DNA from: a virus
Length of the DNA: 36,253 nucleotides
Direction: 5' to 3' (one strand)
Virus record (IMG/VR): IMGVR_UViG_3300032291_003083
Span: 1 to 36,253 of that record
Shown: piece after piece, positions 1 through 7,128 of the stretch
Layout: each line of letters begins with the position of its first letter
Position numbering within the stretch: position 1 is the first letter of the stretch
Translations under genes and position numbers: made by a program
Notes under the pieces: model-generated
What the model saw: only the letters and a program-made list of their open reading frames with translations
What the model was told of the DNA's origin: nothing
The model's database searches: none

Positions 1-123
1 TAAATCCGTGGTGGTATACTTCTGTTTTTAATATTTTTTGAACAACTCCATCACGCCACATTTTGTCGCCGTACACATTATCAACAAATTGTACATTTTT
101 TACGTAACTAGCTAATTTAGGAA
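1..123. repeat. terminal direct repeat, left copy
   Basis: These 123 bases are identical to 36131-36253. The leftward gene crossing the junction reads through without interruption when the two ends are joined, so the unit genome is about 36130 bp. The repeat is either an assembly overlap of a circular or circularly permuted (headful-packaged) genome or, less likely, a true short terminal repeat. P22-like TerL proteins usually package by headful, which favours the first reading. Confidence 0.95.
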
Positions 124-232
124 AATAATTATCCCCTATGGTTGTTATAGTGCCGCTTTTAAGATTGTCTAGCTTAACTGTGTAGCGCATTATGTTATTA
201 GTTAACTCTTTTTTTGATATTGTGATTGTCAT
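1..232 (-). CDS. small hypothetical protein, part 1 of a gene split by the contig ends
   Basis: The leftward ATG at 232 follows an AAAGGAGCTAAAAA ribosome-binding site. The frame stays open to base 1 and, joined to 36108-36130, ends at a TAA at 36108, giving an 84-residue protein. It starts MTITISKKELTN and ends HHGFKECEIID. It has no signal peptide or transmembrane segment, and is a mix of basic and aromatic residues that I do not recognise. It is one of a string of tiny leftward genes with near-identical ribosome-binding sites, probably early host-takeover functions. The break is an artefact of where the circle was opened. Confidence 0.85.
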   Translation of the reverse strand, partial: MTITISKKELTNNIMRYTVKLDNLKSGTITTIGDNYFPKLASYVKNVQFVDNVYGDKMWRDGVVQKILKTEVYHHGF

Positions 233-255
233 TTTTTAGCTCCTTTAGTTTTTTG

Positions 256-435
256 TTAAATTTTAAAAATAAAATTTTGCTCTTCTTCTGTTAAATAATC
301 CAAAATTGCTTCTTGTTTTGCAGAGTCATCCCCCGCTTTGTAGTATTTAAGCCTTATTGCCTGTAAAACTAGTGTTTTTCCTTTCTCAGACTCTTGCAAT
401 CGTATCGCGTCTATTAAATCGTAAATAGTTGTCAT
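256..435 (-). CDS. small hypothetical protein, first gene of the leftward early operon
   Basis: A 59-residue leftward ORF starts at ATG 435 behind an AAAAGGAGATAAAAA ribosome-binding site and ends at TAA 256. It begins MTTIYDLIDAIRLQESEKGK and is predicted mostly helical, with alternating charged and hydrophobic residues and no cysteine, signal peptide or membrane segment. It lies about 40 bases downstream of the start site of the leftward promoter at 482-510, which makes it the first gene of the operon running over the circular junction. I do not recognise the family. Size and position suit an early host-modulating or anti-defence protein, which is inference only. Confidence 0.8.
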   Translation of the reverse strand: MTTIYDLIDAIRLQESEKGKTLVLQAIRLKYYKAGDDSAKQEAILDYLTEEEQNFIFKI

Positions 436-481
436 TTTTTATCTCCTTTTTTATCGCGGCTTGATTGCTGCTGATGTCTGC

Positions 482-510
482 ATATTACACGTAATGATTA
501 CACGTTACAA
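482..510 (-). promoter_or_regulatory. leftward early promoter with direct-repeat operator
   Basis: Read leftward there is a -35 TTGTAA (505-510), a 17-bp spacer and a -10 TAATAT (482-487). The start site would be near 475, about 40 bases before the ATG at 435. The spacer and -10 are overlaid by two direct copies of ACGTGTAAT (leftward sense) 13 bp apart, the arrangement expected of a repressor or activator site. The -10 matches consensus at four of six positions, so the promoter is probable rather than certain. Confidence 0.5.
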
Positions 511-895
511 GTAATATTTGTAATTATTTTTATTTTACAATTATTAATGTATTTGTTTAATATTTGAACTTGTAATGATTGTTTAAGGGTTGTTTATATA
601 GTCCGCGCGATACTTGATAATGTCCGACATGTAAAGCGCTTATTGTTGTTTTTTGTGTGATATTAAACAACTGTAAGGGGGTTGACATAAATTAGAGTGG
701 GTTGTTGTGTTTTGCAATACCAATTAAAAAACCTATTCATCCACGCGCGATAGTTAATAAATAGTTAATAATACGATTTTTTAACTAAAGAAGATCAAAC
801 CCCTTGTTTTATAAGCAAAAACAATCTTATTTCTTTTATAAATCAATAAGTTAGATAGGTGATCAAACTGATGCGCTACTAATTTTAGCAATTAC

Positions 896-924
896 TTGTA
901 GCGTGTAGCGATATAGTGTATATT
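896..924 (+). promoter_or_regulatory. rightward promoter upstream of the 934 gene
   Basis: TTGTAG (896-901), 17 bp, TATATT (919-924). The predicted start site is at about 931, only a few bases before the ATG at 934, which would give an essentially leaderless mRNA. A perfect TATAAT also lies at 930-935 but has no matching -35. Confidence 0.4.
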
Positions 925-933
925 GTGCTTATA

Positions 934-1119
934 ATGACGACCGCATCGCAAAATATTACATATCAGTTTTGTTGCCAGTCCGCGTTAAGTAGTGATGTAG
1001 TATTGATGTTGCACAAAGATATAACGACAGATGACAGCGGCAACAGATTTCGCCGCGCATCATGCGCTAAATGCATTGCACACGATAACTGGATTAAAAA
1101 AATTTTAGAAGAAGATTAA
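934..1119 (+). CDS. small Cys-containing hypothetical protein
   Basis: A 61-residue protein beginning MTTASQNITYQFCC. The frame is open from ATG 916, but the promoter -10 at 919-924 overlaps that longer start, so 934 is preferred. No Shine-Dalgarno precedes either start. A CC pair near the N-terminus and C-A-K-C followed by H-D-N-W near the C-terminus could form a small metal site. It lies 6 bases ahead of the HTH gene and is probably co-transcribed with it. I do not recognise the family; it may be a regulatory partner of the HTH protein. Confidence 0.5.
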   Translation: MTTASQNITYQFCCQSALSSDVVLMLHKDITTDDSGNRFRRASCAKCIAHDNWIKKILEED

Positions 1120-1125
1120 AAAAAT

Positions 1126-1314
1126 ATGACAAATTTAGAATTTAAAAACAAAAGAAAGCTTTTAGGGCTGTCGCAACTTGCAATAGCAAAATATTTTGGA
1201 TTGTTATCTAATAATTCAATTTCCGAAATTGAATTAGGAAAGCGGCCGGTCCCTCTTAACGCGCATTGGATTTTTAAAAATTTAATGCGCGAATTAAAAA
1301 AAACGGATTATTGA
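1126..1314 (+). CDS. Cro/CI-type helix-turn-helix regulator (XRE family)
   Basis: 62 residues, essentially just an HTH_3/XRE domain. The segment FKNKRKLLGLSQLAIAKYFG is helix 1 and the start of helix 2, and the following NNSISEIELGKRPVP is the recognition helix with the typical S-I-S-E-I-E-x-G-K-R pattern. With no dimerisation or peptidase domain it resembles Cro or a short regulator rather than a full CI repressor. It sits between the divergent control region and the late promoter at 1311-1339, which overlaps its stop codon. It may bind the operator-like dyad at 1349-1362 or the repeats at 484-505. HTH assignment is firm; its targets are inferred. Confidence 0.8.
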   Translation: MTNLEFKNKRKLLGLSQLAIAKYFGLLSNNSISEIELGKRPVPLNAHWIFKNLMRELKKTDY

Positions 1315-1362
1315 CTTATCAAATGCGATCTTATATATTGCGCGTAGGATGTTGTTCAACAT
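1311..1362 (+). promoter_or_regulatory. late (virion operon) promoter with downstream dyad operator
   Basis: TTGACT (1311-1316), exactly 17 bp, TATATT (1334-1339): five of six matches in each hexamer, the second strongest sigma70-like promoter I see here. The predicted start site (about 1346) is followed at once by a near-perfect palindrome, ATGTTG-TT-CAACAT, at 1349-1362. The octamer AATGCGAT occurs in the spacer (about 1322) and again at about 1374. The position is right to drive 1415 onward. Confidence 0.6.
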
Positions 1363-1414
1363 GGATGTTTTACAATGCGATTAATCATTAATTTTGGCCT
1401 ATATTAATTAAAAT

Positions 1415-1690
1415 ATGTGGCCCAAAGAGCGCAAAAAAACAGTTAAAAAAAAGTCAAAAGCGACGTTAATTAGCGTCGTCATGAAAAAAATCACGCCGCA
1501 GTTTGTGTCATCTCCTGAGGGCAATATGTGGGCGGCCGCCCTACGCATTGCGTTAGTTGATTTAGCTCACCCGACCCACAAACATAGTGCCCTAAAATTT
1601 TTGCTTGGCCCAATGCCGCAGATGGAGTTAGCAGGCGTTGATCCCGACTGGATACGCTCTATCGTTAGACGCGCAGGACTAATAAACTGA
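1415..1690 (+). CDS. conserved-looking phage hypothetical protein upstream of terminase
   Basis: 91 residues. The first 22 are extremely basic (KERKKTVKKKSKATL). The rest resembles small proteins often found just before phage terminases: a W-A-A-A-L-R-I-A-L-V-D helix, then GVDPDWIRSIVRRAGL at the C-terminus, a pattern I associate with uncharacterised phage proteins of this locus. No Shine-Dalgarno is visible before ATG 1415. Its TGA stop overlaps the ATG of the terminase small subunit, so the two are probably translationally coupled. The basic N-terminus suggests nucleic-acid binding; a packaging accessory role is inference. Confidence 0.75.
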   Translation: MWPKERKKTVKKKSKATLISVVMKKITPQFVSSPEGNMWAAALRIALVDLAHPTHKHSALKFLLGPMPQMELAGVDPDWIRSIVRRAGLIN

Positions 1691-2118
1691 TGCAATCAGC
1701 TTTACAGATTGATAAGTTTATTGCTGCGTACATAAGCAATGGCGGCAAGCCGCGACTAGCGGCAATAGATGCTGGCGTGGAAGAAAAGCAAGCAAGTGTT
1801 TACGCAAGTCGCTGGCTCAAAAAAAAAGAAGTCAGAACAAAAATACAAAAAATTAAAGAAAGGGTTATGAGTAATCTTGTGATAACGCAAAATGATGTAC
1901 TCGTGCATTTGTGGGATATTGTTGTAAATAAGATTGACTACGAAACAAAAGACAGAATAAGCGCGGCAAAAGAAGTAAATCGCATGCTTGGCTTTTTAGC
2001 GCAACCAGACATTAATCAAACAACAAACAATAATACTGTTGTTGTACTGCCTAGCAACAGATTGGAAGACTATAGGGTTTTAAACGGCGAGCTTATAACA
2101 CAACAAGGAGATGATTAA
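1690..2118 (+). CDS. terS: terminase small subunit
   Basis: 142 residues. Residues about 8-55 form a typical terminase_2-like DNA-binding module: FIAAYISNGGKPRLAAIDAG followed by a second helix pair with ASVYASRWLKKKEVRTKI. Such proteins recognise the packaging initiation site and hand the DNA to the large subunit. A helical central region follows and the C-terminus is polar. It overlaps the upstream stop codon by one base, is followed by a GroES-like gene, and TerL lies 0.3 kb downstream, which supports the call. Confidence 0.85.
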   Translation: MQSALQIDKFIAAYISNGGKPRLAAIDAGVEEKQASVYASRWLKKKEVRTKIQKIKERVMSNLVITQNDVLVHLWDIVVNKIDYETKDRISAAKEVNRMLGFLAQPDINQTTNNNTVVVLPSNRLEDYRVLNGELITQQGDD

Positions 2119-2122
2119 AAAA

Positions 2123-2422
2123 ATGAAAAGCTACAAAACATACGGTAAAAAGATAATCGTTAAAGCGGATTATGGTGATACAACAAAAACAACAATCGCG
2201 ATCCCTGATAGTGTTAAAAGTGATTTAGTTAATCCAGGCAAGGTCTTAAAGTGCATAGTGCTAGCAATCGGTAGTGATGTAGCGTTTCACGTAAAAGAAG
2301 GTGATGTAGTGTATATTTCAAAAAATGCGGGAATTGATATAGCGACCGAAGAAAAAGCAAAGATTGAGAATTATGTTAGGGTCATATCTGAAACAGATTT
2401 ACTAATGACAGTGATTGACTAG
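2123..2422 (+). CDS. GroES-like co-chaperonin
   Basis: 99 residues from the ATG at 2123, close to the 97 of bacterial GroES. The frame is also open from ATG 2111, but AAGGAG (2105-2110) directly abuts that codon, so 2123 (12-base spacing) is preferred. Visible GroES features are the opening strand KKIIVK, a mobile-loop-sized segment around residues 18-30 (DTTKTTIAIPDSV), the GKVLKCIVLAIG turn, KEGDVVYISKNAGI matching the GD-x-V strand of GroES, and the C-terminal strand YVRVISETDLLMTVI. It would cap host GroEL and adapt it to fold a phage protein, as T4 gp31 does for its coat protein. The location between the terminase subunits and co-expression with coat genes suggest coat or TerL as the client. 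Confidence 0.85.
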   Translation: MKSYKTYGKKIIVKADYGDTTKTTIAIPDSVKSDLVNPGKVLKCIVLAIGSDVAFHVKEGDVVYISKNAGIDIATEEKAKIENYVRVISETDLLMTVID

Positions 2423-2434
2423 CAATTTAAAGTC

Positions 2435-3862
2435 ATGGATGACAATCAAAATCGCATCATAACGTCCGCTCAAAAACTATTGATGCCGCAGCCTGGCGGT
2501 CAAACAATGTTTTTAGCATCACCCGCTAAATTTACAATCTATGGCGGCGCGGCAGGTGCTGGCAAAACATACGGGATGGCTTTGGCCACTTTGCGAGGCT
2601 ACAGTACACCAGGTTTTGCAGCAGCAACATTTAGACGTCATTTAAAAGAACACAAGCAAGCGGGCGGCACGATTGACACAGCTCGTAACATATTCCAGCC
2701 ACTCGGCGCGGAGTTTAAAGTAGCAGAATCAAAGTGGGTTTTTAAGAGCGGCGCAATTGAAACATACGAAGGGCTCGAATCAGAAAATGATGTATACAGT
2801 CATCAGGGCGACCAAATCCCACTTCTAAAGTTTGACGAACTAACTCATTTTACAGAAAAACAATTTAGGTATTTATTTACTCGTAACCGTCCAGGCCCAG
2901 GCCTTCCCGTTAATTTTCCTTGTCAAATTTTAGCTAGTTGTAACCCAGACCCAGATTCGTGGGTCAAAAAATTTGTTGAATGGTATTTGAAAGAAGATGG
3001 CACACCCGACCACTTTAAACGTGGCGTTATTAGATATTTTGCAAGCAAAGGCGATGAGTTCTATTTTGGCGGTAGTCCGCAGATATTAGCTAAAGCCTTT
3101 GGGTTTGATGCAGACACAGACTGTCATAGCTACACGTTCATTTATGGGTCTTTAGCAGATAACAAGTATCGCAACACCGCAGACTACATAGCTAGTTTAA
3201 AAATGGCGGGCGACGCAGAAACTCAAGCTTTGCTCTACGGAAACTGGAACGTTAAACGCGCTGGCAAAATGTTCAGGCGAACAGATTTTGAGTTGTTTAC
3301 AACACCGCCGCCATACTACGATGCTAAAATAATGACGGTCGATACAGCTCACAAAATAAAGCAAATACACGATTACAGCGTTATGCAGGTGTGGGGTCTT
3401 TATCAAAATAAAGCTTATCTTATTGAGCAATTTAGAGACAAAGTTGAATTTGATATGCTGGTAACCATGTTTGTGGCAATGGCCACAAAGCACGCGGACT
3501 TAAGCAAAATCTATGTTGAGGACAAATCAGCAGGTACGCCGCTCATACAAGTGTGCCGCAAAGACATAAAAACCCCTATTCACGCGGTGCAAAGGGGTAT
3601 TGATAAATACACCAGGGCATGGGCCTCAAAACCCTTTATCTCTGGTGGATACATTTATCTAAACCCGTTGGCAGACTATTTTGTTGATTTTACAAATGAA
3701 ATGGTAGCCTTTGATGCAAGTATGAAACATGACCATGATGACCAAGCTGATTGCGTATTTGATATGATTGATATATTCTTTAGCAACCCAAGACAAGAGT
3801 TTGCGTCGCGAGAGCGTTCACAAACAAGGGTTACAAAAACTTTAAAACCTAAATATATCTAA
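2435..3862 (+). CDS. terL: terminase large subunit (ATPase-nuclease packaging motor)
   Basis: 475 residues with the complete two-domain layout. The ATPase has Walker A GGAAGAGKT at about 37-45, Walker B LLKFDE at 130-135 with catalytic E135, and coupling motif LASCNPD at about 166-172. The RNase H-like nuclease has its first acidic residue in MTVDTAHK (D303), the second in YVEDKSAG (E362/D363) and the third in HDDQAD (about D435-D439). It pumps DNA through the portal and cuts the concatemer. All key residues are present, so it should be functional. No clear Shine-Dalgarno precedes ATG 2435, so translation may be coupled to the GroES gene 12 bases upstream. Confidence 0.97.
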   Translation: MDDNQNRIITSAQKLLMPQPGGQTMFLASPAKFTIYGGAAGAGKTYGMALATLRGYSTPGFAAATFRRHLKEHKQAGGTIDTARNIFQPLGAEFKVAESKWVFKSGAIETYEGLESENDVYSHQGDQIPLLKFDELTHFTEKQFRYLFTRNRPGPGLPVNFPCQILASCNPDPDSWVKKFVEWYLKEDGTPDHFKRGVIRYFASKGDEFYFGGSPQILAKAFGFDADTDCHSYTFIYGSLADNKYRNTADYIASLKMAGDAETQALLYGNWNVKRAGKMFRRTDFELFTTPPPYYDAKIMTVDTAHKIKQIHDYSVMQVWGLYQNKAYLIEQFRDKVEFDMLVTMFVAMATKHADLSKIYVEDKSAGTPLIQVCRKDIKTPIHAVQRGIDKYTRAWASKPFISGGYIYLNPLADYFVDFTNEMVAFDASMKHDHDDQADCVFDMIDIFFSNPRQEFASRERSQTRVTKTLKPKYI

Positions 3863-3879
3863 CAGGAGGTTAGAGTAAA

Positions 3880-3990
3880 ATGCAAAAAAAGCCTATGAAA
3901 AAAAGCTATAAATCAGAAGAAATCAGGGAAGAGATGAAAGAAATGAAAGACGCAAAAAAACAAATTTCAAAAATTAAAAAGCGAAAATAA
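3880..3990 (+). CDS. 36-residue lysine-rich peptide
   Basis: An ORF starting at ATG 3880 with a perfect AGGAGGT ribosome-binding site ten bases upstream. The peptide is nearly all Lys, Glu, Met and Gln with no aromatic residue except one Tyr, and is expected to form a single charged helix. Its TAA shares a base with the next ATG (TAATG at 3988-3992). The strong initiation signal argues that it is a real gene. It may be a nucleic-acid or capsid-binding micro-protein; no family is recognised. Confidence 0.65.
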   Translation: MQKKPMKKSYKSEEIREEMKEMKDAKKQISKIKKRK

Positions 3991-4070
3991 TGTCAAAAGC
4001 GCATCTAGGCCTCAAAGCCGTTTAAAACAAAATTAAAAATGAAAGCTACTCAGCAGAATCTAAAATTTAA
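3990..4070 (+). pseudogene. probable remnant of a small conserved phage protein, interrupted by TAA
   Basis: From the ATG overlapping the previous stop the frame reads MSKAHLGLKAV, TAA, then NKIKNESYSAESKI, TAA. Small basic phage proteins near the packaging genes often begin with a very similar pattern (KLGFKAVQ-x-KI-x-x-x-x-G-x-S followed by an Ala/Ser-rich helix). A single C-to-T change from CAA to TAA at codon 12 would explain the break, and the C-terminal part is lost. The alternative is that only the 11-residue peptide is made. Confidence 0.35.
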
Positions 4071-4090
4071 ATAAACAAGGAGAAGATAAC

Positions 4091-4339
4091 ATGGAAGAAA
4101 ACGAAGTTAAAGAAAGTAAAGAAGTAAAATCATTTACCATCAAACAAGAAGAGTTAATGCATGATGTTATCTTTGCAATAGATACAATTCTTTATCCCGC
4201 AATTCGAAACGTTGTAGGCTCTGCTATTCATTCGCATTTTTTAAAAAAGGCGGGCGTTCAAGTGCCCCCCATTACTAATTTATGCGCTGCTAAAGAATGC
4301 GAAGCGGAAGAAAAACAAACACAAAATGAGGCTAAGTAA
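4091..4339 (+). CDS. hypothetical protein, acidic N-terminus and short amphipathic helices
   Basis: 82 residues with an excellent ribosome-binding site (CAAGGAGAAGATAAC before ATG). The N-terminal 18 residues are mostly Glu, Lys and Val. The centre (LMHDVIFAIDTILYPAIRNV) is a strongly amphipathic helix, followed by GSAIHSHFLKKAG. The C-terminus is charged and includes two Cys. Its TAA shares one base with the ATG at 4339. It lies between TerL and portal, a place for small assembly cofactors, but I cannot assign a function. Confidence 0.75.
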   Translation: MEENEVKESKEVKSFTIKQEELMHDVIFAIDTILYPAIRNVVGSAIHSHFLKKAGVQVPPITNLCAAKECEAEEKQTQNEAK

Positions 4340-4914
4340 TGGGACGACCAAAAAAAAGCAATGTGGCGGAAGATTGTATTGATGATTCTGTTGATGAAAA
4401 ATCAAGCGAACTAAGCTTTAATGATAAGTCAGAACTAAAGAATGAGAGTCATGATGTTGCTAAATCTTCAATCATGGAGTCTTTAGACCTTCTTCAGATA
4501 CCTTACAATAAAGATGACTCGCTCGAAAAGCTAAGTTTAACGCTTAAAAGCGGAACAGCGTCTATGATAAAAGATGGCTCAACCAATAAAACCGATTCAG
4601 ACTTTGAAATAAAAAGATGGGGCGGCAATACAGAAATCACCGACTTAGATTTTTTAAGACGTTTACGTAAAATGGGTATCGACGTGCGATTTATTCGTAA
4701 AATCATAAACCCGCGCGACCCTTACGCCCCTGCTCGTGTCATTTTAACAGATGAGCATCGTAAATTTACCGACAGGCAAATACACGCAATAATCAGGACG
4801 CAAGGGCATGGCGTAATCAATTACGATTTTAAAAAAGTTTGTCGAGAAGTTGGAAATCAACCGCCAACTAAAATAAATCACTCTTGTGGAATGGATAGAC
4901 ACCTTATTAAATAA
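4339..4914 (+). CDS. hypothetical protein with AT-hook-like N-terminus
   Basis: 191 residues. It opens with MGRPKKS, a GRP core flanked by basic residues as in AT-hooks. Residues about 10-85 are low-complexity and rich in Ser, Asp, Glu and Lys, probably disordered. The C-terminal half is compact: FLRRLRKMGIDVRFIRKI, then an INPRDPYAPARVILTDEHRK segment and a helix RQIHAIIRTQGHG. The arrangement suggests a disordered tether carrying a small basic folded domain. The stop overlaps the portal start, so it is coupled to portal expression. No family recognised. Confidence 0.75.
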   Translation: MGRPKKSNVAEDCIDDSVDEKSSELSFNDKSELKNESHDVAKSSIMESLDLLQIPYNKDDSLEKLSLTLKSGTASMIKDGSTNKTDSDFEIKRWGGNTEITDLDFLRRLRKMGIDVRFIRKIINPRDPYAPARVILTDEHRKFTDRQIHAIIRTQGHGVINYDFKKVCREVGNQPPTKINHSCGMDRHLIK

Positions 4915-7121
4915 TGGACAAAGCTAAAGAGCAAGGACGCTCTAAAAAGGCTTACAGTAAAGCTTCAATTTCTTTTAACCCAGAGGTAAAAGAAATTGAA
5001 GAGATGGCAGACTCTTGGGCGTCCGATTTTGCATCAAACAATCTTCGCGGTCATGATGCAATTGATTTTGCAATTCATTTTAAGCAATGGGATAGTCAAG
5101 TTTCTTCTAACCGCAAAATAGATGACAAAGAATGCCTTACCATTAATTACCTGATATCCTTGCTTGATAAGCTAATTAGTGCTTACCTCAAATATGACTT
5201 TAATTTAGACCTCTCTCCAATAAGCGAGCAGTTTACGGACGAAGCAGAGCTAAACTCTGCCCGCATGTTAATGCGTCACTTTTTTGATGCGCAGTCTAAG
5301 GCAGCTTTGATGGCCTGGATTAAATGCGCTCAGTTTGGCTATGCTTTTGTCGAATACGGCATAACGTACGAGAATAATAAAACTCTCGACAAAATTCCTT
5401 CACTCACATTCTACGAAGACCCAACTATTGCATTTTGGGATAGAGCGGCCAAAAACCCAAACAAAGAAGATGGGCTTTATTGCGGCATAAAAATAAAATC
5501 ATCTTATGATGAGCTTGTAGACGCTTACCCAGACATTGACCCCAGAAAATTTGACTTAAAAGAAAATAATGAAATAATTCGGTGCTGGTTTAGAAAAAAA
5601 GAAGCAGTTGATTATGTAATGGTAGAAGGTGGCTCTTATAAGCGTTTAGATTGTTTATCTGATGATGACAAAGTGTATTATGAAAATTATGCAGATGCAA
5701 AAACAAAACGCAGTACAAAAGATTGTATTTATTATTCTCTGATTATCAACAAGCACAAATATATTGACTGTGTAAAAACACCATTTGAAGATTTACCGCT
5801 GCTCTATCACAACATGCAAACAAGATGGAGTAAGACGGGAGAAATAACCTATCCGTTTACATATCGTTTTGAAGACGCTCAAAAGTTTTTAAACCTAGGT
5901 GTAGCCCAACTTGGCACAATGCTCAAAAAGTCTTCTGCCACTAAGTTTTTGTTAACTCCTGCTCATTTATCAACAGATGAACAAATTGAAACAGCAAACG
6001 AAATTAGTACACGTGATGGGGCTATTTTGCTTGGTGAAAACAGAGACGGCGCAGGCTCAGGGCGCGATCCAATTGTCGTGCCAGCCCCAGATATACCTAT
6101 GTCCATGTTGGAATCTGTGAGGCTTGGTAAACTTCAAATTGAAGACCTAGGCGGTTCTTTTATAAATACGCAGCAAGGGGGCAGGGTAGTTGTATCTGGT
6201 AAAGCGATGGAAACTTTTTCTGAAAATACTTCACTAAGCGAAAATTCAGTTTATATGCTTTCTTCTCAATTGGAATTCTTGGAGACAATCTGTAAATTTA
6301 ACCAAGTTGTAATCCCTAAAATCATTACAGAAACACGTTTAATCCCGATTAAGCAGCAAGACGGTTCAACCATGCATATTGGTGTGAATAGAGAGCTTGA
6401 AAGCGGCAAGGTTTTAAACGATATGCGTTTTATCTCTAATCAATTCCTTTATGAGGTTTCAGTGGGACCTTCTGGCGAACAGCAAAAACGTATTACGCTA
6501 CAAAACTTAATGGCGTACTACTCTGCGCCTAGGACGCCAGATTTTGAAAAAACAAAAGACATCTTCTCTAAAAATCTTAATATCTCGAACGCTAAAGAAT
6601 TTGAGATGCGTTTATCTGCTGATATGGATCAAGACTTAATTGATTATTCAAACGGAAAAATAAGCCTGGAAACTTATTTAACCAAAAAATCTCAACAACA
6701 GCAGGCAATGATGCAAAGCCAAATGCAGATGGCTCAGACTCAGGCGCAGATGCAGGCTCAAAATGACCCCGAAGCTAAAGCTAATCAAGTACTCGCAGAC
6801 GCTGAAACCGCCAAGGCGGCAGTCGATGGTTATCGCGCAGAAACAGACCGATATTCTGCCATTGCAAAAGCACAAGAAGCGACATTAAAAGCTTCTGTTG
6901 ATTTAACAAAGGCGACAAATCAACAAATGCTAGGGCAAGCTCAACATGAATTAAATGTAACCAATGCGGTTATTGATTCAACAATTAAAGCCGCGGCTGA
7001 TTCTATTCAAAACCCAGTTGCTGCTGCAGCGCAAAGACAGCAAATAAATCAAATGGCTCAAAATGGGCAGAAAGAACAGCCGCAACCTGAACAGGCGCAA
7101 CAACAACCATTAAATCAATAA
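4914..7121 (+). CDS. portal protein, P22 gp1-like
   Basis: 735 residues, close to the 725 of P22 gp1. Visible features are an N-terminal helix with HFKQWDSQ, the clip/wing core with LTINYLISLLDKLISAY and ALMAWIKCAQFGYAFVEYG, and a TFYEDPTIAFWDRAA segment of the kind seen in this family. Residues about 565-735 are Gln- and Ala-rich helices corresponding to the long C-terminal barrel of P22-type portals. Twelve copies would form the vertex ring for packaging and ejection. It starts by overlapping the upstream stop codon (TAATGG). P22-like assignment rests on length, context and the helical barrel. Confidence 0.85.
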   Translation: MDKAKEQGRSKKAYSKASISFNPEVKEIEEMADSWASDFASNNLRGHDAIDFAIHFKQWDSQVSSNRKIDDKECLTINYLISLLDKLISAYLKYDFNLDLSPISEQFTDEAELNSARMLMRHFFDAQSKAALMAWIKCAQFGYAFVEYGITYENNKTLDKIPSLTFYEDPTIAFWDRAAKNPNKEDGLYCGIKIKSSYDELVDAYPDIDPRKFDLKENNEIIRCWFRKKEAVDYVMVEGGSYKRLDCLSDDDKVYYENYADAKTKRSTKDCIYYSLIINKHKYIDCVKTPFEDLPLLYHNMQTRWSKTGEITYPFTYRFEDAQKFLNLGVAQLGTMLKKSSATKFLLTPAHLSTDEQIETANEISTRDGAILLGENRDGAGSGRDPIVVPAPDIPMSMLESVRLGKLQIEDLGGSFINTQQGGRVVVSGKAMETFSENTSLSENSVYMLSSQLEFLETICKFNQVVIPKIITETRLIPIKQQDGSTMHIGVNRELESGKVLNDMRFISNQFLYEVSVGPSGEQQKRITLQNLMAYYSAPRTPDFEKTKDIFSKNLNISNAKEFEMRLSADMDQDLIDYSNGKISLETYLTKKSQQQQAMMQSQMQMAQTQAQMQAQNDPEAKANQVLADAETAKAAVDGYRAETDRYSAIAKAQEATLKASVDLTKATNQQMLGQAQHELNVTNAVIDSTIKAAADSIQNPVAAAAQRQQINQMAQNGQKEQPQPEQAQQQPLNQ

Positions 7122-7128
7122 TTTAAAA

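Larger units (their letters stand above)
436..933. promoter_or_regulatory. divergent intergenic control region
   Basis: About 500 bp without a convincing gene, between the leftward operon (ending its start region at 435) and the rightward gene at 934. It is AT-rich and full of ATTACA/TGTAAT hexamers between 484 and 575, including two copies of ATTACACGT at 484-492 and 497-505. Other visible elements are a TTGACA at 682-687 without a good -10, and the octamer GATCAAAC at about 792 and 860. This is the best candidate for the lysis/lysogeny or early/late control site on this side of the genome. Confidence 0.6.

Noticed and set aside
682-710. TTGACA at 682 as a rightward promoter
   Set aside because: The position 17 bp downstream reads TTGTGT, a poor -10, and no gene follows for more than 200 bases.
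3990-4070. Stop-codon reassignment (alternative genetic code)
   Set aside because: TAA, TAG and TGA all end other well-defined genes here at sensible lengths, so recoding is not supported; a single nonsense change is simpler.
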